Below, piece by piece: positions 55,638-63,324 of a DNA stretch of 64,000 nt (the stretch's first letter is position 1; every line of letters starts with the position of its first letter). Position numbers and translations under genes: made by a program. Origin of the DNA: Microbacter margulisiae (GTDB lineage Bacteria > Bacteroidota > Bacteroidia > Bacteroidales > Paludibacteraceae); assembly GCF_014192515.1 (NCBI RefSeq), contig NZ_JACHYB010000001.1:868001-932000 (forward strand), in the 5' to 3' direction. The notes below the pieces were generated by a model. The model searched no databases. It saw only the letters and a program-made list of their open reading frames with translations, and was not told where the DNA came from.

Positions 55638-56151
55638 TTAAATGATTCCATTGATGTTACTTTCGTCTGCCTGCCTGTTTTTGATCTCAGGGTTGCCTTG
55701 GTTGGCCTGTTTGAACTTTTTATTGATAAGTCTTTTTTGTTGCAGGCTTTTAGCTCCAAAATTAATTAATAGTCCCACCTCAAGGTCATAGGCTTCCAGA
55801 TAATTCTTCGCTTGTGCCAAATGGACATCTTCCAATAAGGTCACAGCTTTTATCTCAAGCGATACAACATCTTCTACCAGGAAATCAACTCTCCGTGTGC
55901 CAATCTGTTGTCGTTTGTAATATATCGGCATCTCATGTTCCCTGCTGAACTTTAGTTCTGCATCTTCCATTTCTATTGCCATGGCTCTTTGGTAAATGAC
56001 TTCCTGAAATGCGGAGCATTCACGAACACCAATAAAAAATAGACACTCAGTGAGTAAAGCCATTCCCTAATGCAGAATGAACTTTCATGGCACATCCGAT
56101 AATCTTACTTGTAAGTTTGGAATACTGATATTCCTCGTTAATCATTTCCAT
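55638..56151 (-). pseudogene. GxxExxY protein gene broken by a 49-bp insertion
   Basis: From ATG 56151 the frame reads MEMINEEYQYSKLTSKIIGC...HSALGNGF, the normal GxxExxY family start, and the family sequence resumes as QEVIYQRAMAIEMEDAELKFSREHEMPIYYKRQQIGTRRVDFL in a different frame. Exactly 49 bp (56007-56055) lie between GGCTTT and CAGGAA and cause the shift. The C-terminal part alone is open as a 141-codon frame from 56063. The D-x8-E-x-K pattern in RRVDFLVEDVVSLEIKAV fits a PD-(D/E)xK nuclease fold. The repeat array that follows (56161-56552) is the gene's own 5' region. Confidence 0.85.
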
Positions 56152-56160
56152 TATATAATC

Positions 56161-56552
56161 TTATAAATCTCACCACAGCCATTTTATTTCCACCATAAGA
56201 TCTTCTCTTCTCCGGCTTTTGTTCAATCGGTGTCGGCACTGTGATTTTTATAATGATAGGATTCAATTGATTTTTTGTGTTATACATAAGAATCCACGAT
56301 CAGCATCAATGGCTTTTCCCTGTTGTCAAAACACTTATCACCTCCTTTAATCATCCCCATCATTTAATCACATAAATCATGGTGCTGACATTTGTTTCAA
56401 TCACACAAATCACAGTGCTGACGTTTTCCCTCAATCTTACGAATCTCACCACAGCCATTTTATTTTCACCATAAGATCTTCTCTTCTCCGGCCTTTGTTC
56501 AATCGGTGTCGGCACTGTGATTTCTATGATGATAGGATTCCATTGATTTTCC
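56161..56552. repeat. Repeat array A (about 1.4 units of a 285-bp repeat)
   Basis: One full unit and a partial one. The unit runs from AATCTCACCACAGCCATTTT, through AAGATCTTCTCTTCTCCGGC, CAATCGGTGTCGGCACTGTG, ATTCCATTGATTTTT, CACGATCAGCATCAATGGCT and TTATCACCTCCTTTAATCAT, to AAATCATGGTGCTGACATTT. A 15-bp motif AATCACAGTGCYGAC occurs in both orientations within each unit. Related arrays lie at 58648 and 61510. Confidence 0.85.
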
Positions 56553-56629
56553 TTATCTCATGCATAACGATTCGTCAATTTAGTGGATTGTAATTTTAAA
56601 TCCATGTTCTAGTATCGTTTTAAAGTAGC

Positions 56630-56760
56630 ATACAACTTTTGCGGTATGGCCAGTAAGGGATTGCGGAGCGACGTTTCTATCAATCGAGACGAAAAATTGA
56701 TGCGGGTGATGAGCTTCGCATACCACTGAAACCCTTATTGACTGCTACACTTTGTTGGCA
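56630..56760. repeat. attC-like imperfect palindrome (site 2)
   Basis: The left end ATACAAC and the right end GTTGGCA carry AAC/GTT boxes. Inner arms CAGTAAGGGATTGCGG and CACTGAAACCCTTATTGACT pair imperfectly. The right arm shares 20 bases exactly (TACCACTGAAACCCTTATTG) with site 3. The site lies 9 bp past the stop codon of the 79-residue ORF on the minus strand. Confidence 0.6.
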
Positions 56761-56769
56761 CCAGTACTT

Positions 56770-57009
56770 CTATAAACTCTCAATAAATTCATCAAACATC
56801 TTGTCGATCAATAAAGATTGATCAATAGAAAGATCATTGATATCTTGTAAATTGTCCTTAAATTTCTCTTTCGTCTCTTTAGCTAATTTGATAAACTCCT
56901 CTGTCGCAATACCGTTATATTTGTCATTTAATATTGTTCTCATATCATTAATGACTTTGTTAAATATCTTTTCCATATTTTTTAATGTTTTAATATAAAT
57001 AGCATCCAT
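56770..57009 (-). CDS. Small hypothetical helical protein (cassette gene)
   Basis: This 79-residue protein (MDAIYIKTLKNMEKIFNKVI...) is predicted all-helical and charged, with no recognised family. ATG 56976 (MEKIFNKVIND) is an alternative start. It follows the 142-residue gene by 15 bp on the same strand, and its stop lies 9 bp before attC-like site 2, so the two genes probably travel as one unit. Its size and position would suit an antitoxin or immunity partner, but nothing in the sequence proves it. Confidence 0.6.
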   Translation of the reverse strand: MDAIYIKTLKNMEKIFNKVINDMRTILNDKYNGIATEEFIKLAKETKEKFKDNLQDINDLSIDQSLLIDKMFDEFIESL

Positions 57010-57024
57010 TTTGAAAAATAAAAC

Positions 57025-57453
57025 TCATGAAAAATAATAGTAAAATCTTCCTTCGTTTTTATTGTATTGAATTTGACCATTTTCTTTAGCCCACTTCTTC
57101 CAGAATTTTGTAACATTATTAACTCTTCCTTCGGAATCGACATGCTTAAATTCATTAATATTTGTCGAAGAAATAATTGTCTTTTTGTACGTTGTTCTTA
57201 CTTCTTCTATCATTGATTTTACAATACCTTGTCTAGAGACCTCTGGAATATTCTGATTGTCTATCATATAAATAAGGATTTTTGAGTCCTGTACGAATAA
57301 TATTTTAAATACAAAATGCTTCCAATGTTTAGAATTCGGTTCAAATATTTTAAAATAAACACCTTGATATTTATCTACGGAAAGTGGTTCTTCTAATACA
57401 TCGAATGTTTTTTTAATTCCATCTTTGTCAATAGTTTCAATTCTCTTAATCAT
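57025..57453 (-). CDS. Hypothetical protein (cassette gene)
   Basis: The frame opens at 57534, but the first 27 codons overlap attC-like site 3. ATG 57453 (MIKRIETIDKDGIKKTFDVL) starts 27 nt past the site and gives 142 residues. The fold looks alpha/beta: early strands and YFKIFEPNSKHWKHFVFKILF, then SRQGIVKSMIEEVRTTYKKTIISSTN and a basic aromatic end (FWKKWAKENGQIQYNKNEGRFYYYFS). The R-Q-G-I-V-K-x-M-I-E segment faintly recalls the acetyl-CoA loop of GNAT enzymes, too weak to assign. It is paired with the 79-residue ORF downstream. Confidence 0.65.
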   Translation of the reverse strand: MIKRIETIDKDGIKKTFDVLEEPLSVDKYQGVYFKIFEPNSKHWKHFVFKILFVQDSKILIYMIDNQNIPEVSRQGIVKSMIEEVRTTYKKTIISSTNINEFKHVDSEGRVNNVTKFWKKWAKENGQIQYNKNEGRFYYYFS

Positions 57454-57480
57454 CGTGAGTGTCGTCAGTTTAATATTAGT

Positions 57481-57606
57481 GCCAACGGACGGAACTATAT
57501 ATAGTTGGGGATTGTGGGCTGCTTTCCTGTCCACCTACACTGAAGTTAATACGGGGCAGAATGCTTGAATTACCACTGAAACCCTTATTGCATATAGCCT
57601 TTGTAG
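57481..57606. repeat. attC-like imperfect palindrome (site 3)
   Basis: The left end GCCAACGGACGGAACTATAT and the right end CATATAGCCTTTGTAGCGGC pair imperfectly, and the right arm contains TACCACTGAAACCCTTATTG, identical to site 2. This is the weakest hairpin of the set, since the GTT box on the right end is degenerate (TTTGTA). It lies between the AbiGi-like gene stop (57619) and the next start (57453). Confidence 0.5.
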
Positions 57607-57618
57607 CGGCTTGGTTTT

Positions 57619-58371
57619 TTATATATCATTTTCAATTTGTTCATATGTCAAAATTCTACTTGCAAGCCTGTCTATAGTGTCGGGCGAAAACCTGTCTTTA
57701 ACCTGTCTTAAGTGTGAGATTAATGGGTTGATATCACTGTCTTTTTCAACTATCAGATATTTTATGTCGTCAGGTTGAAAGCTTAGTTGTATATGTGCTA
57801 CTTTTCGGTTGTATTCTGCCTTTTGTTCTGAAGGCCGTATTTTATTAATTGGAACAAAAGCAAGGCAATTCTCAGAAAGAGATGGAACGAATCTCCATTC
57901 TCTTTCATTAGCAAAAACGTAATTCTTCTTTATGGGTTTATCTGGTCTGATTAAGTCACCTTTATAATTTTTAATGTACCGCAAAGTGTTAATTGTATTA
58001 TTATAAGCTGTTTCATATTTGCCTGTTTCATCATTTGAATAAGCTACAAGTTTGAAAAAGTCTTCAATTCCGCTGATAAAGTTTTCAGTAAACAAACTCT
58101 CTTTGTTTGCATACATTACAGGATTTAAGCCTTTTCTTACAGCCCATTCTTTCGTCATTCCTATTCCAAATTTTCCATAAGTACCTATGTTTTCTTTAAG
58201 TTCAGATAGTCGAAGATCACTAAATGAAACCATAGGAACAGCAAATTCTTTTTCCTTTCTTCCACCTATTATGCGTTCTCTGGCATAAGAAACTTTAAAT
58301 GTTTCACTAAGAATGGCCTCAAGACTTTGTTTTGTCGTGAAGTGAAATAGTATGTCAGGATATAGTGCCAT
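57619..58371 (-). CDS. AbiGi-like (abortive infection antitoxin family) protein
   Basis: This 250-residue protein resembles the AbiGi family of abortive phage resistance proteins: ILFHFTTKQSLEAILSETFK at the start, AVPMVSFSDLRLSELKENI, then YGKFGIGMTKEWAVRKGLNPVMYA, and a later block with NEREWRFVPSL. In the two-gene AbiG system AbiGi is the antitoxin of the nucleotidyltransferase-like AbiGii; no AbiGii gene is present here, so it is an orphan or acts by itself. The start is 44 nt past attC-like site 4 and the stop is 12 bp before site 3, so it looks like a single-gene cassette. Family call is by recognised pattern, moderately sure. Confidence 0.68.
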   Translation of the reverse strand: MALYPDILFHFTTKQSLEAILSETFKVSYARERIIGGRKEKEFAVPMVSFSDLRLSELKENIGTYGKFGIGMTKEWAVRKGLNPVMYANKESLFTENFISGIEDFFKLVAYSNDETGKYETAYNNTINTLRYIKNYKGDLIRPDKPIKKNYVFANEREWRFVPSLSENCLAFVPINKIRPSEQKAEYNRKVAHIQLSFQPDDIKYLIVEKDSDINPLISHLRQVKDRFSPDTIDRLASRILTYEQIENDI

Positions 58372-58414
58372 ATTTTATCATTTAATTAATGTTTCGTTGC
58401 TATTTGAACTTGCC

Positions 58415-58542
58415 GCTAACATCTGTGTATACGCCATTGCATGGCGCATATATTTGCCTTATTAAAATCGAATATCTACTGAAATACAACATGTTGAATA
58501 ATCTGAAGCTATTTGATTGATGGCGTATATCCAAACGTTAAC
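58415..58542. repeat. attC-like imperfect palindrome (site 4)
   Basis: The arms GCTAACATCTGTGTATACGC-CAT and ATG-GCGTATATCCAAACGTTAAC match at 18 of 23 positions when one is complemented. The outer boxes are GCTAAC and GTTAAC. The spacer has an inner partial palindrome (GCCATTGCATGGC). Both arms are identical to those of site 7 at 61279. Confidence 0.65.
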
Positions 58543-58647
58543 TATTTATATTTCTAACTTGTCCAATGGGTTTTTTATCTGTTCAAATCCCTTGTTTGTT
58601 ATATCGGTATAAATCCCGATAGCTTTGCTGCTGCGGGGATTTTCCCC

Positions 58648-59541
58648 AATTTTACAAATCTCACTACAGCCATTTTATTTTCATAATAAGATCTTCTTTT
58701 CTCCGGCATTTATTCAATCGGTGTCCGCACTGTGATTTTTATGATGAAGAGATTCTTTTGATTTTTGTATGTTATACATAAGAATCCACGATCAGCATCA
58801 ATGGCTTTTCCCTGTTGTCAAAACACTTATCACCTCCTTTAATCATCCCCATCATTTAATCACATAAATCAAGGTGCTGACATTTGTTTCAATCATATAA
58901 ATCAAGGTGCTGACATTTTTTCCAATCTTATAAATCAAGATACAGCCATTTTATTTTCATAATAAGATCTTCTCTTTTCCGGCCTTTGTTCAATCGGTGT
59001 CCGCACTGTGATTTTTATGATGATAGGATTCCATTGATTTTTGTGTGTTATACATAATAATGCGTTATTTGCATAAGCTGCTTTTCCTATCGTCGGAATC
59101 ATCATATTCCGCTTTAATCATCCAAATCATTGAATCATATAAATCATGGTGCTGACATTTTCCCCCCAATCATTGAATCATACAAATTACCGTGCTGACG
59201 TTTTCCCTCAATCACACGAATCTCACCACAGCCATTTTATTTCCACCATAAGATCTTCTCTTCTCCGGCTTTTATTCAATCGGTGTCGGCACTGTGATTT
59301 TTATGATGATAGGATTCCATTGATTTTTTTGTGTTATACGTAATAATCCACGATCAGCATCAATGGCTTTTCCCTGTTGTCAAAACACTTATCACCTCCT
59401 TTAATCATCCCAATCATTGAATCATATAAATCATGGTGCTGACATTTTCCCCAATCTTACGAATCTCACCACAGTCATTTTATTTTCATAATAAGATCTT
59501 CTCTTCTCCGGCCTTTGTTCAATCGGTGTCGGCACTGTGAC
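58648..59541. repeat. Repeat array B (about 3.3 units of a 285-bp repeat)
   Basis: Three near-complete units and one partial unit of the same repeat as array A, diverged by scattered changes. One unit (about 58920-59205) has its middle replaced by TAATGCGTTATTTGCATAAG and following bases. The array stops abruptly at GGCACTGTGA (59541), next to attC-like site 5. No gene lies within 58543-59555. Confidence 0.88.
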
Positions 59542-59555
59542 AAAGTGAATTGAAA

Positions 59556-59635
59556 ATCAACGCAACTAATACGGTTCAACCGACGCTTCCTTGCTGGGTC
59601 GTCCCGACCGCAGGAAGCCTAAGTATTAGCTGCAG
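59556..59635. repeat. Short attC-like hairpin (site 5)
   Basis: An 80-bp hairpin with nested stems: CTAATAC/GTATTAG outside, GCTTCCT/AGGAAGC and GGTCG/CGACC inside. This nested layout with unpaired bulges resembles classical short attC sites. The outer ends (ATCAAC on the left, GCTGCAG on the right) only partly fit the box pattern. It lies 39 bp past the stop codon of the 64-residue ORF. Confidence 0.55.
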
Positions 59636-59673
59636 CCATTTTTTCTCTCCGTAAAGTAATTATTCGCAAGTTG

Positions 59674-59868
59674 TCATCTATATTCACCATACTCAATAAA
59701 TATGAGTAAAGTTGCAATAATAAATAATCCTAATCCGATACTTATAAAAATCGCTTCCAATAATCTATTGGTCAGCATTCCAATACCAATACCAATTAAA
59801 ATGGAACCAAAAATTATCAAGACGCAGAGAATGAATTTCAACGATTTATTAAACAGTTTCGTCTCCAT
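59674..59868 (-). CDS. Small membrane protein with two helices (cassette gene)
   Basis: This 64-residue protein has two hydrophobic helices (about 10-31 and 37-58; ILCVLIIFGSILIGIGIGML and AIFISIGLGLFIIATLLIFI) with glycine-rich faces. No family is recognised. Its start lies 20 bp inside the end of the 173-residue gene, in another frame, which suggests translational coupling and a joint function, for example a membrane effector or immunity partner. Read on the opposite strand there is a mirror frame, but the hydrophobic two-helix design supports this one. Confidence 0.62.
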   Translation of the reverse strand: METKLFNKSLKFILCVLIIFGSILIGIGIGMLTNRLLEAIFISIGLGLFIIATLLIFIEYGEYR

Positions 59869-60370
59869 TTTGATATTTTTTTAAGTGACGATTATATAGT
59901 CTATTTTTTTCTCTCTTTGATAGATTCCCCTTTTTTGTCTCTTCTTTTACTCCTTCCCACTCAAGTTTCAATAAATCTTGAGTAAGGCATATTAGTTTAT
60001 CTATTTCAACTGTCGTATTTTTGAAATCAGAGTTAAGTACACTATTATAAATAGAATCGACGGAATTAACAATCAGGCTGTCAATCTTGTCATTTTTGTC
60101 AAGTTGTAATTTGATTAAATATCTTAGTTGTTGTAATTTGAAAAGTTTCTCTGCTTGGACGCTTTTAGTTGCAATAGTGATAAGATAAGTCAAACTACAA
60201 TATTCTGCTATTGCATTTCTAATTGTGTCCATCCATTTCGCTCTCAAAGTCGTGACGGAATTTATGAATATTGTTTTTTTAGAATTTTGTACTCCAATGT
60301 ATATACTTGTTAGTCCAATTATCAATGATACTAAAATTCCTACTAAAGTAATAATTTTGTCAATTGCCAT
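59849..60370 (-). CDS. Membrane-anchored hypothetical protein (cassette gene)
   Basis: This 173-residue protein has one N-terminal membrane helix (ITLVGILVSLIIGLTSIYIG, about 6-27) followed by a cytoplasmic helical domain: SVTTLRAKWMDTIRNAIAEYCSL, then LQQLRYLIKLQLDKND and a basic end. No family could be named. It starts 24 nt past attC-like site 6 and overlaps the following 64-residue gene by 20 bp. A one-helix anchor plus helical domain, next to a tiny two-helix protein, is a layout seen in several defence and toxin systems, but function here is unknown. Confidence 0.7.
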   Translation of the reverse strand: MAIDKIITLVGILVSLIIGLTSIYIGVQNSKKTIFINSVTTLRAKWMDTIRNAIAEYCSLTYLITIATKSVQAEKLFKLQQLRYLIKLQLDKNDKIDSLIVNSVDSIYNSVLNSDFKNTTVEIDKLICLTQDLLKLEWEGVKEETKKGNLSKREKNRLYNRHLKKYQNGDETV

Positions 60371-60393
60371 CTCTTTATTTCTTTATGGTTGCA

Positions 60394-60526
60394 GCTAACG
60401 TTGATGGTATGGTGTCGTGCGGGATTACGAAACGATTTCCTATCAGTTTACACTTACTTTTTTTACGAGCCACAAACGCTCGAAAACCTCTGAAACCCGC
60501 ATGCACTATACCATGTAGTAGTTGTT
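60394..60526. repeat. attC-like imperfect palindrome (site 6)
   Basis: GCTAACGTTGATGGTATGGT then GTCGTGCGGG on the left pairs with CCCGCATGCACTATACCATG then TAGTAGTTG on the right, with outer AAC and GTT boxes. The inner CTGAAACCC motif is shared with sites 2 and 3. It fills almost the whole gap between the stop at 60535 and the start at 60370. Confidence 0.68.
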
Positions 60527-60534
60527 TTTTTCTT

Positions 60535-61254
60535 TTATTGTCCACCTGACATAGGCATCAATTTGGTAAATAATTCATCAATTTCATTGTCAAGCCGTTC
60601 ATTTAATCTTAATTTCAATCTCTTTATCATTCGTGTTGACTTGAACCAAACATATGGATTAATTTTCCAAGCAATATCTCTTATGTCCATTTCTAGGTCA
60701 TTTAAAGTGTCTTGAAAAAGATCTGGTTTTAAAGTTTCCATAACCTGTTTGACTCCAATCTCTATTTCGTTTTTATCGTTTGGAAATTGCTCTTTCAAAT
60801 TATCAAACAAGTTTTGGATATTATCAAAAGTCTCAATCACCTTTGTTTTACCATTCAAATAATAAGCAGTTAAAGGGTCAATTGTCGCTAAAGTTTTAAT
60901 CGAATCTTGATATCCTTCTTGAATTACCTTTAAATCTTTAATCAACTCAGGTTTCAAATAATCAATCAATATCCTAGTATAGATTGATTGCATAATCATT
61001 TTCATTTCTGGAGTTTGCTCATTCACAGGAATTTTGGAATGCACCTTATCTGTAATTTTCTGAACGAACTTATCAAAATCACTTCGAATGAATATGAAAT
61101 AAGTCTCAAGAAGATTGTATAGAACAACTTTTAAATTTTTTTTATCTTCCTGTCTTGTTCTAAACCACTGTCCAACTTGATTAAGCATCCATCCAAAAGC
61201 AATTCCAATCACAGAAAAGATGAATCCCCATAATATTTTGTCAAATTCCTTCAT
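60535..61254 (-). CDS. Membrane-anchored hypothetical helical protein (cassette gene)
   Basis: This 239-residue protein has one N-terminal membrane helix (ILWGFIFSVIGIAFGWMLNQ, about 7-26) and a long, charged all-helical domain. It is not assigned to a family. The start codon lies 24 nt past attC-like site 7 and the stop 8 bp before site 6, so the gene fills its cassette almost fully, as in integron cassettes. No promoter was noticed directly upstream. The anchor-plus-helical layout resembles the neighbour at 59849, though the sequences do not look homologous. Confidence 0.7.
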   Translation of the reverse strand: MKEFDKILWGFIFSVIGIAFGWMLNQVGQWFRTRQEDKKNLKVVLYNLLETYFIFIRSDFDKFVQKITDKVHSKIPVNEQTPEMKMIMQSIYTRILIDYLKPELIKDLKVIQEGYQDSIKTLATIDPLTAYYLNGKTKVIETFDNIQNLFDNLKEQFPNDKNEIEIGVKQVMETLKPDLFQDTLNDLEMDIRDIAWKINPYVWFKSTRMIKRLKLRLNERLDNEIDELFTKLMPMSGGQ

Positions 61255-61278
61255 GTAGTACGCTTTTTTACAATGAAT

Positions 61279-61405
61279 GCTAACATCTGTGTATACGCCA
61301 TTGCATGGGCATATATTTGCCTTATAAGAATCGGATAGCTATTGAAATACAACATGTTAAATAATATTCAGCTATTTGATTTATGGCGTATATCCAAACG
61401 TTAAC
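61279..61405. repeat. attC-like imperfect palindrome (site 7)
   Basis: Both arms are identical to those of site 4 (58415-58542), and similarity continues for about 375 bp beyond the site into the repeat array. Boxes GCTAAC (61279-61284) and GTTAAC (61400-61405) form the ends. Confidence 0.65.
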
Positions 61406-61509
61406 TATTTATATTTCTAACTTATCCAATGGGTTTTTTATCTGTTCAAATCTCTTGTTTGTTATATCGGCATAAATCCCGATAGCTTTGCTGCTGCGGG
61501 GATTTTTCT

Positions 61510-61820
61510 CAATCTTATCAATCAAGATACAGCCATTTTATTTTCACCATAAGATCCTCTCTTCTCCGGCCTTTGTTCAATCGGTGTCCGCACTGTGATT
61601 TTTATGATGATAGGATTCCATTGATTTTTGTGTGTTATACATAATAATCCATGATCAGTATCAATGGCTTTTCCCTGTTGTCAGAACACTTATCACTTCC
61701 TTTAATCATCCTAATCATTGAATCATATAAATCATGGTGCAGACATTTGTTTCAATCATATAAATCACAGTGCTGACATTTGTTTCAATCACACAAATCA
61801 TGCTGCTGACATTGTTCCCG
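61510..61820. repeat. Repeat array C (about one unit of the 285-bp repeat)
   Basis: One unit of the repeat seen in arrays A and B plus three short motif copies (AAATCATGGTGCAGACATTT, AAATCACAGTGCTGACATTT, AAATCATGCTGCTGACATTG) at 61722-61815. Together with site 7 upstream it repeats the 58415-58930 segment. From 61821 to 62242 no gene was recognised. Confidence 0.85.
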
Positions 61821-62242
61821 ATTGCTATCAAAGCAACCCTGTAACATACCATATTGTTAAGATAATACGGCCTTAAAGTTCACGATTATTTTTTAGACAT
61901 CCAAACATTTTTGGCATTATTTTTCGCCTACATTGAATTTTTTTGGCAAAGCGAACAAAAAGAAAGCGAAAATCTACTTTTAGAGAAGACTTCTCTATCA
62001 TTATCTTGTTTTTTCTTAGTTTCTCAACTTCTTTAACTTCTTACTATTCAGTTATTTTGTAATTCGGTTATTTGATGCTCCAACCCCATCCGCTTCGCTC
62101 GTCCCCGGAAAGATTGAAGGATCGAGGGACTGAGTGATTGAGGGTTACAACTTCCTGCTGTTCTTATATCTTCTTTAGCTTCGTGCTGTTCATGTATCTT
62201 CTAAGTTTCTGGCTTTCTTTTATTGTCAATTGTCATGATTTA

Positions 62243-62440
62243 AAGATGTCAGAGCTAACGCTCCTATGTGATGGAATAGAACATTGTATCCTATTAAGAT
62301 TACAGGACTACGTCCCTTAACCGGTAAAGGATGTTTTGTAAACATATGAATATAGCCATAAAGCAGGAGCGTAGCTCTGGCATCTTCGTAGAAAACGATA
62401 CCCATCACATCAAAACAGCCGCGTAGCGGTGACATCTTCC
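62243..62440. repeat. Cluster of short CGTAG-centred palindromes
   Basis: Four small inverted repeats lie close together: AGAGCTAACGCTCCT (62251), AGGACTACGTCCCT (62304), AGGAGCGTAGCTCT (62365) and GCCGCGTAGCGGT (62418). The frames through this stretch do not look coding. The remaining intergenic DNA to 62673 has no gene. Confidence 0.6.
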
Positions 62441-62673
62441 ATTCATTTATAATTTGAAATCCGGGCACACATGATAATTAAGCAGATTGTTTTCATTGTC
62501 CATTGAATGTGTCTTCTTTAACTTCCTACTGTTCTGATTTCTACTAAACCACCAATTTTTATACCATAAAAGCGTGACCTCGAAGCCACGCTTTCACGAT
62601 GTGCAATCCTATGGATTTTGTTACAGGCAAAATTATGGGAAGCGCTCCCCGTTAAGGAGACACCTCACACCAA

Positions 62674-63288
62674 TCATTGCACAATACGGCTCACCGGTTC
62701 GCAAAATGCAGAGGTTCCGTCCTTGGTAACGGCAGCCGAGCGAAAATAATAACGGGTCCCGATGGTGAGGTTTTCGGCAATATATTCCACTTGCGTGGAA
62801 ACACCTAATGTAACCCAATCTTTTTCGGAAGCCGGCAATGCCCCAACGATTATTTGCCAGATATACGAACGGGATCCTGTAACCGCTTTGCGGCGCAAAC
62901 GAACCGATCCGGACATTGCACCATCTTCAACCATCAATATGGGCTGTTTACGGGGAGAAGGATCTTTTGAAAGGGTAAAGCCCGCTTGCAAAATAATGGC
63001 CTCGTCCCCATCGGCAATCCGCTCCACATACGCTGCCAGTTTCCGGAAGATAGCATCGGTTTCTTCCTCTGTCTGATGCATCAGGGCCGTGTCGGCCGTG
63101 CTCCCGTCACGGGCTTTCTGCGCTGCCGTTTCAAATTCATCCAGTTTCTTTTCAGCATCAGCGATTGGCACATCGGGTGTGGGGAAAAGGGTATTATCCT
63201 TCATTTTTGCCACCACATTGCGGTAGTAAGCAATCTTTTCCCAAATAGATAAACGAACAAAACTAAGCACTAACTTTGGCTTTCTCAT
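62674..63288 (-). CDS. Fibronectin-III-like domain protein
   Basis: ATG 63288 (MRKPKLVLSFVRLSIWEKIA) is preferred over the frame start at 63324 and gives 204 residues. The N-terminal half is helical and charged (EKIAYYRNVVAKMKDNTLFP, KKLDEFETAAQKARDG, IFRKLAAYVERIADGDEAII), and the C-terminal half is an Fn3-like sandwich (SVRLRRKAVTGSRSYIWQII, VEYIAENLTIGTRYYFRSAAV). There is no signal peptide. Proteins of this layout recur in Bacteroidetes; their function is not established. It is a lone gene. Confidence 0.8.
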   Translation of the reverse strand: MRKPKLVLSFVRLSIWEKIAYYRNVVAKMKDNTLFPTPDVPIADAEKKLDEFETAAQKARDGSTADTALMHQTEEETDAIFRKLAAYVERIADGDEAIILQAGFTLSKDPSPRKQPILMVEDGAMSGSVRLRRKAVTGSRSYIWQIIVGALPASEKDWVTLGVSTQVEYIAENLTIGTRYYFRSAAVTKDGTSAFCEPVSRIVQ

Positions 63289-63324
63289 ACCATAATAAAA
63301 TTTAGATATTAAAAAATAGAACAT

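Noticed and set aside
58648..59541. Possible CRISPR array
   Set aside because: Units are about 285 bp with diverged internal motifs and no constant 24-40 bp repeat alternating with unique spacers; no cas genes are near.
56630..61405. Integron integrase gene in or beside the cassette-like region
   Set aside because: No frame in the window shows the tyrosine recombinase R-H-R-Y pattern or the integron-specific patch, so a complete integron cannot be claimed.
62226..62468. 80-codon minus-strand frame
   Set aside because: It runs through a cluster of short palindromic repeats and has no protein-like features.
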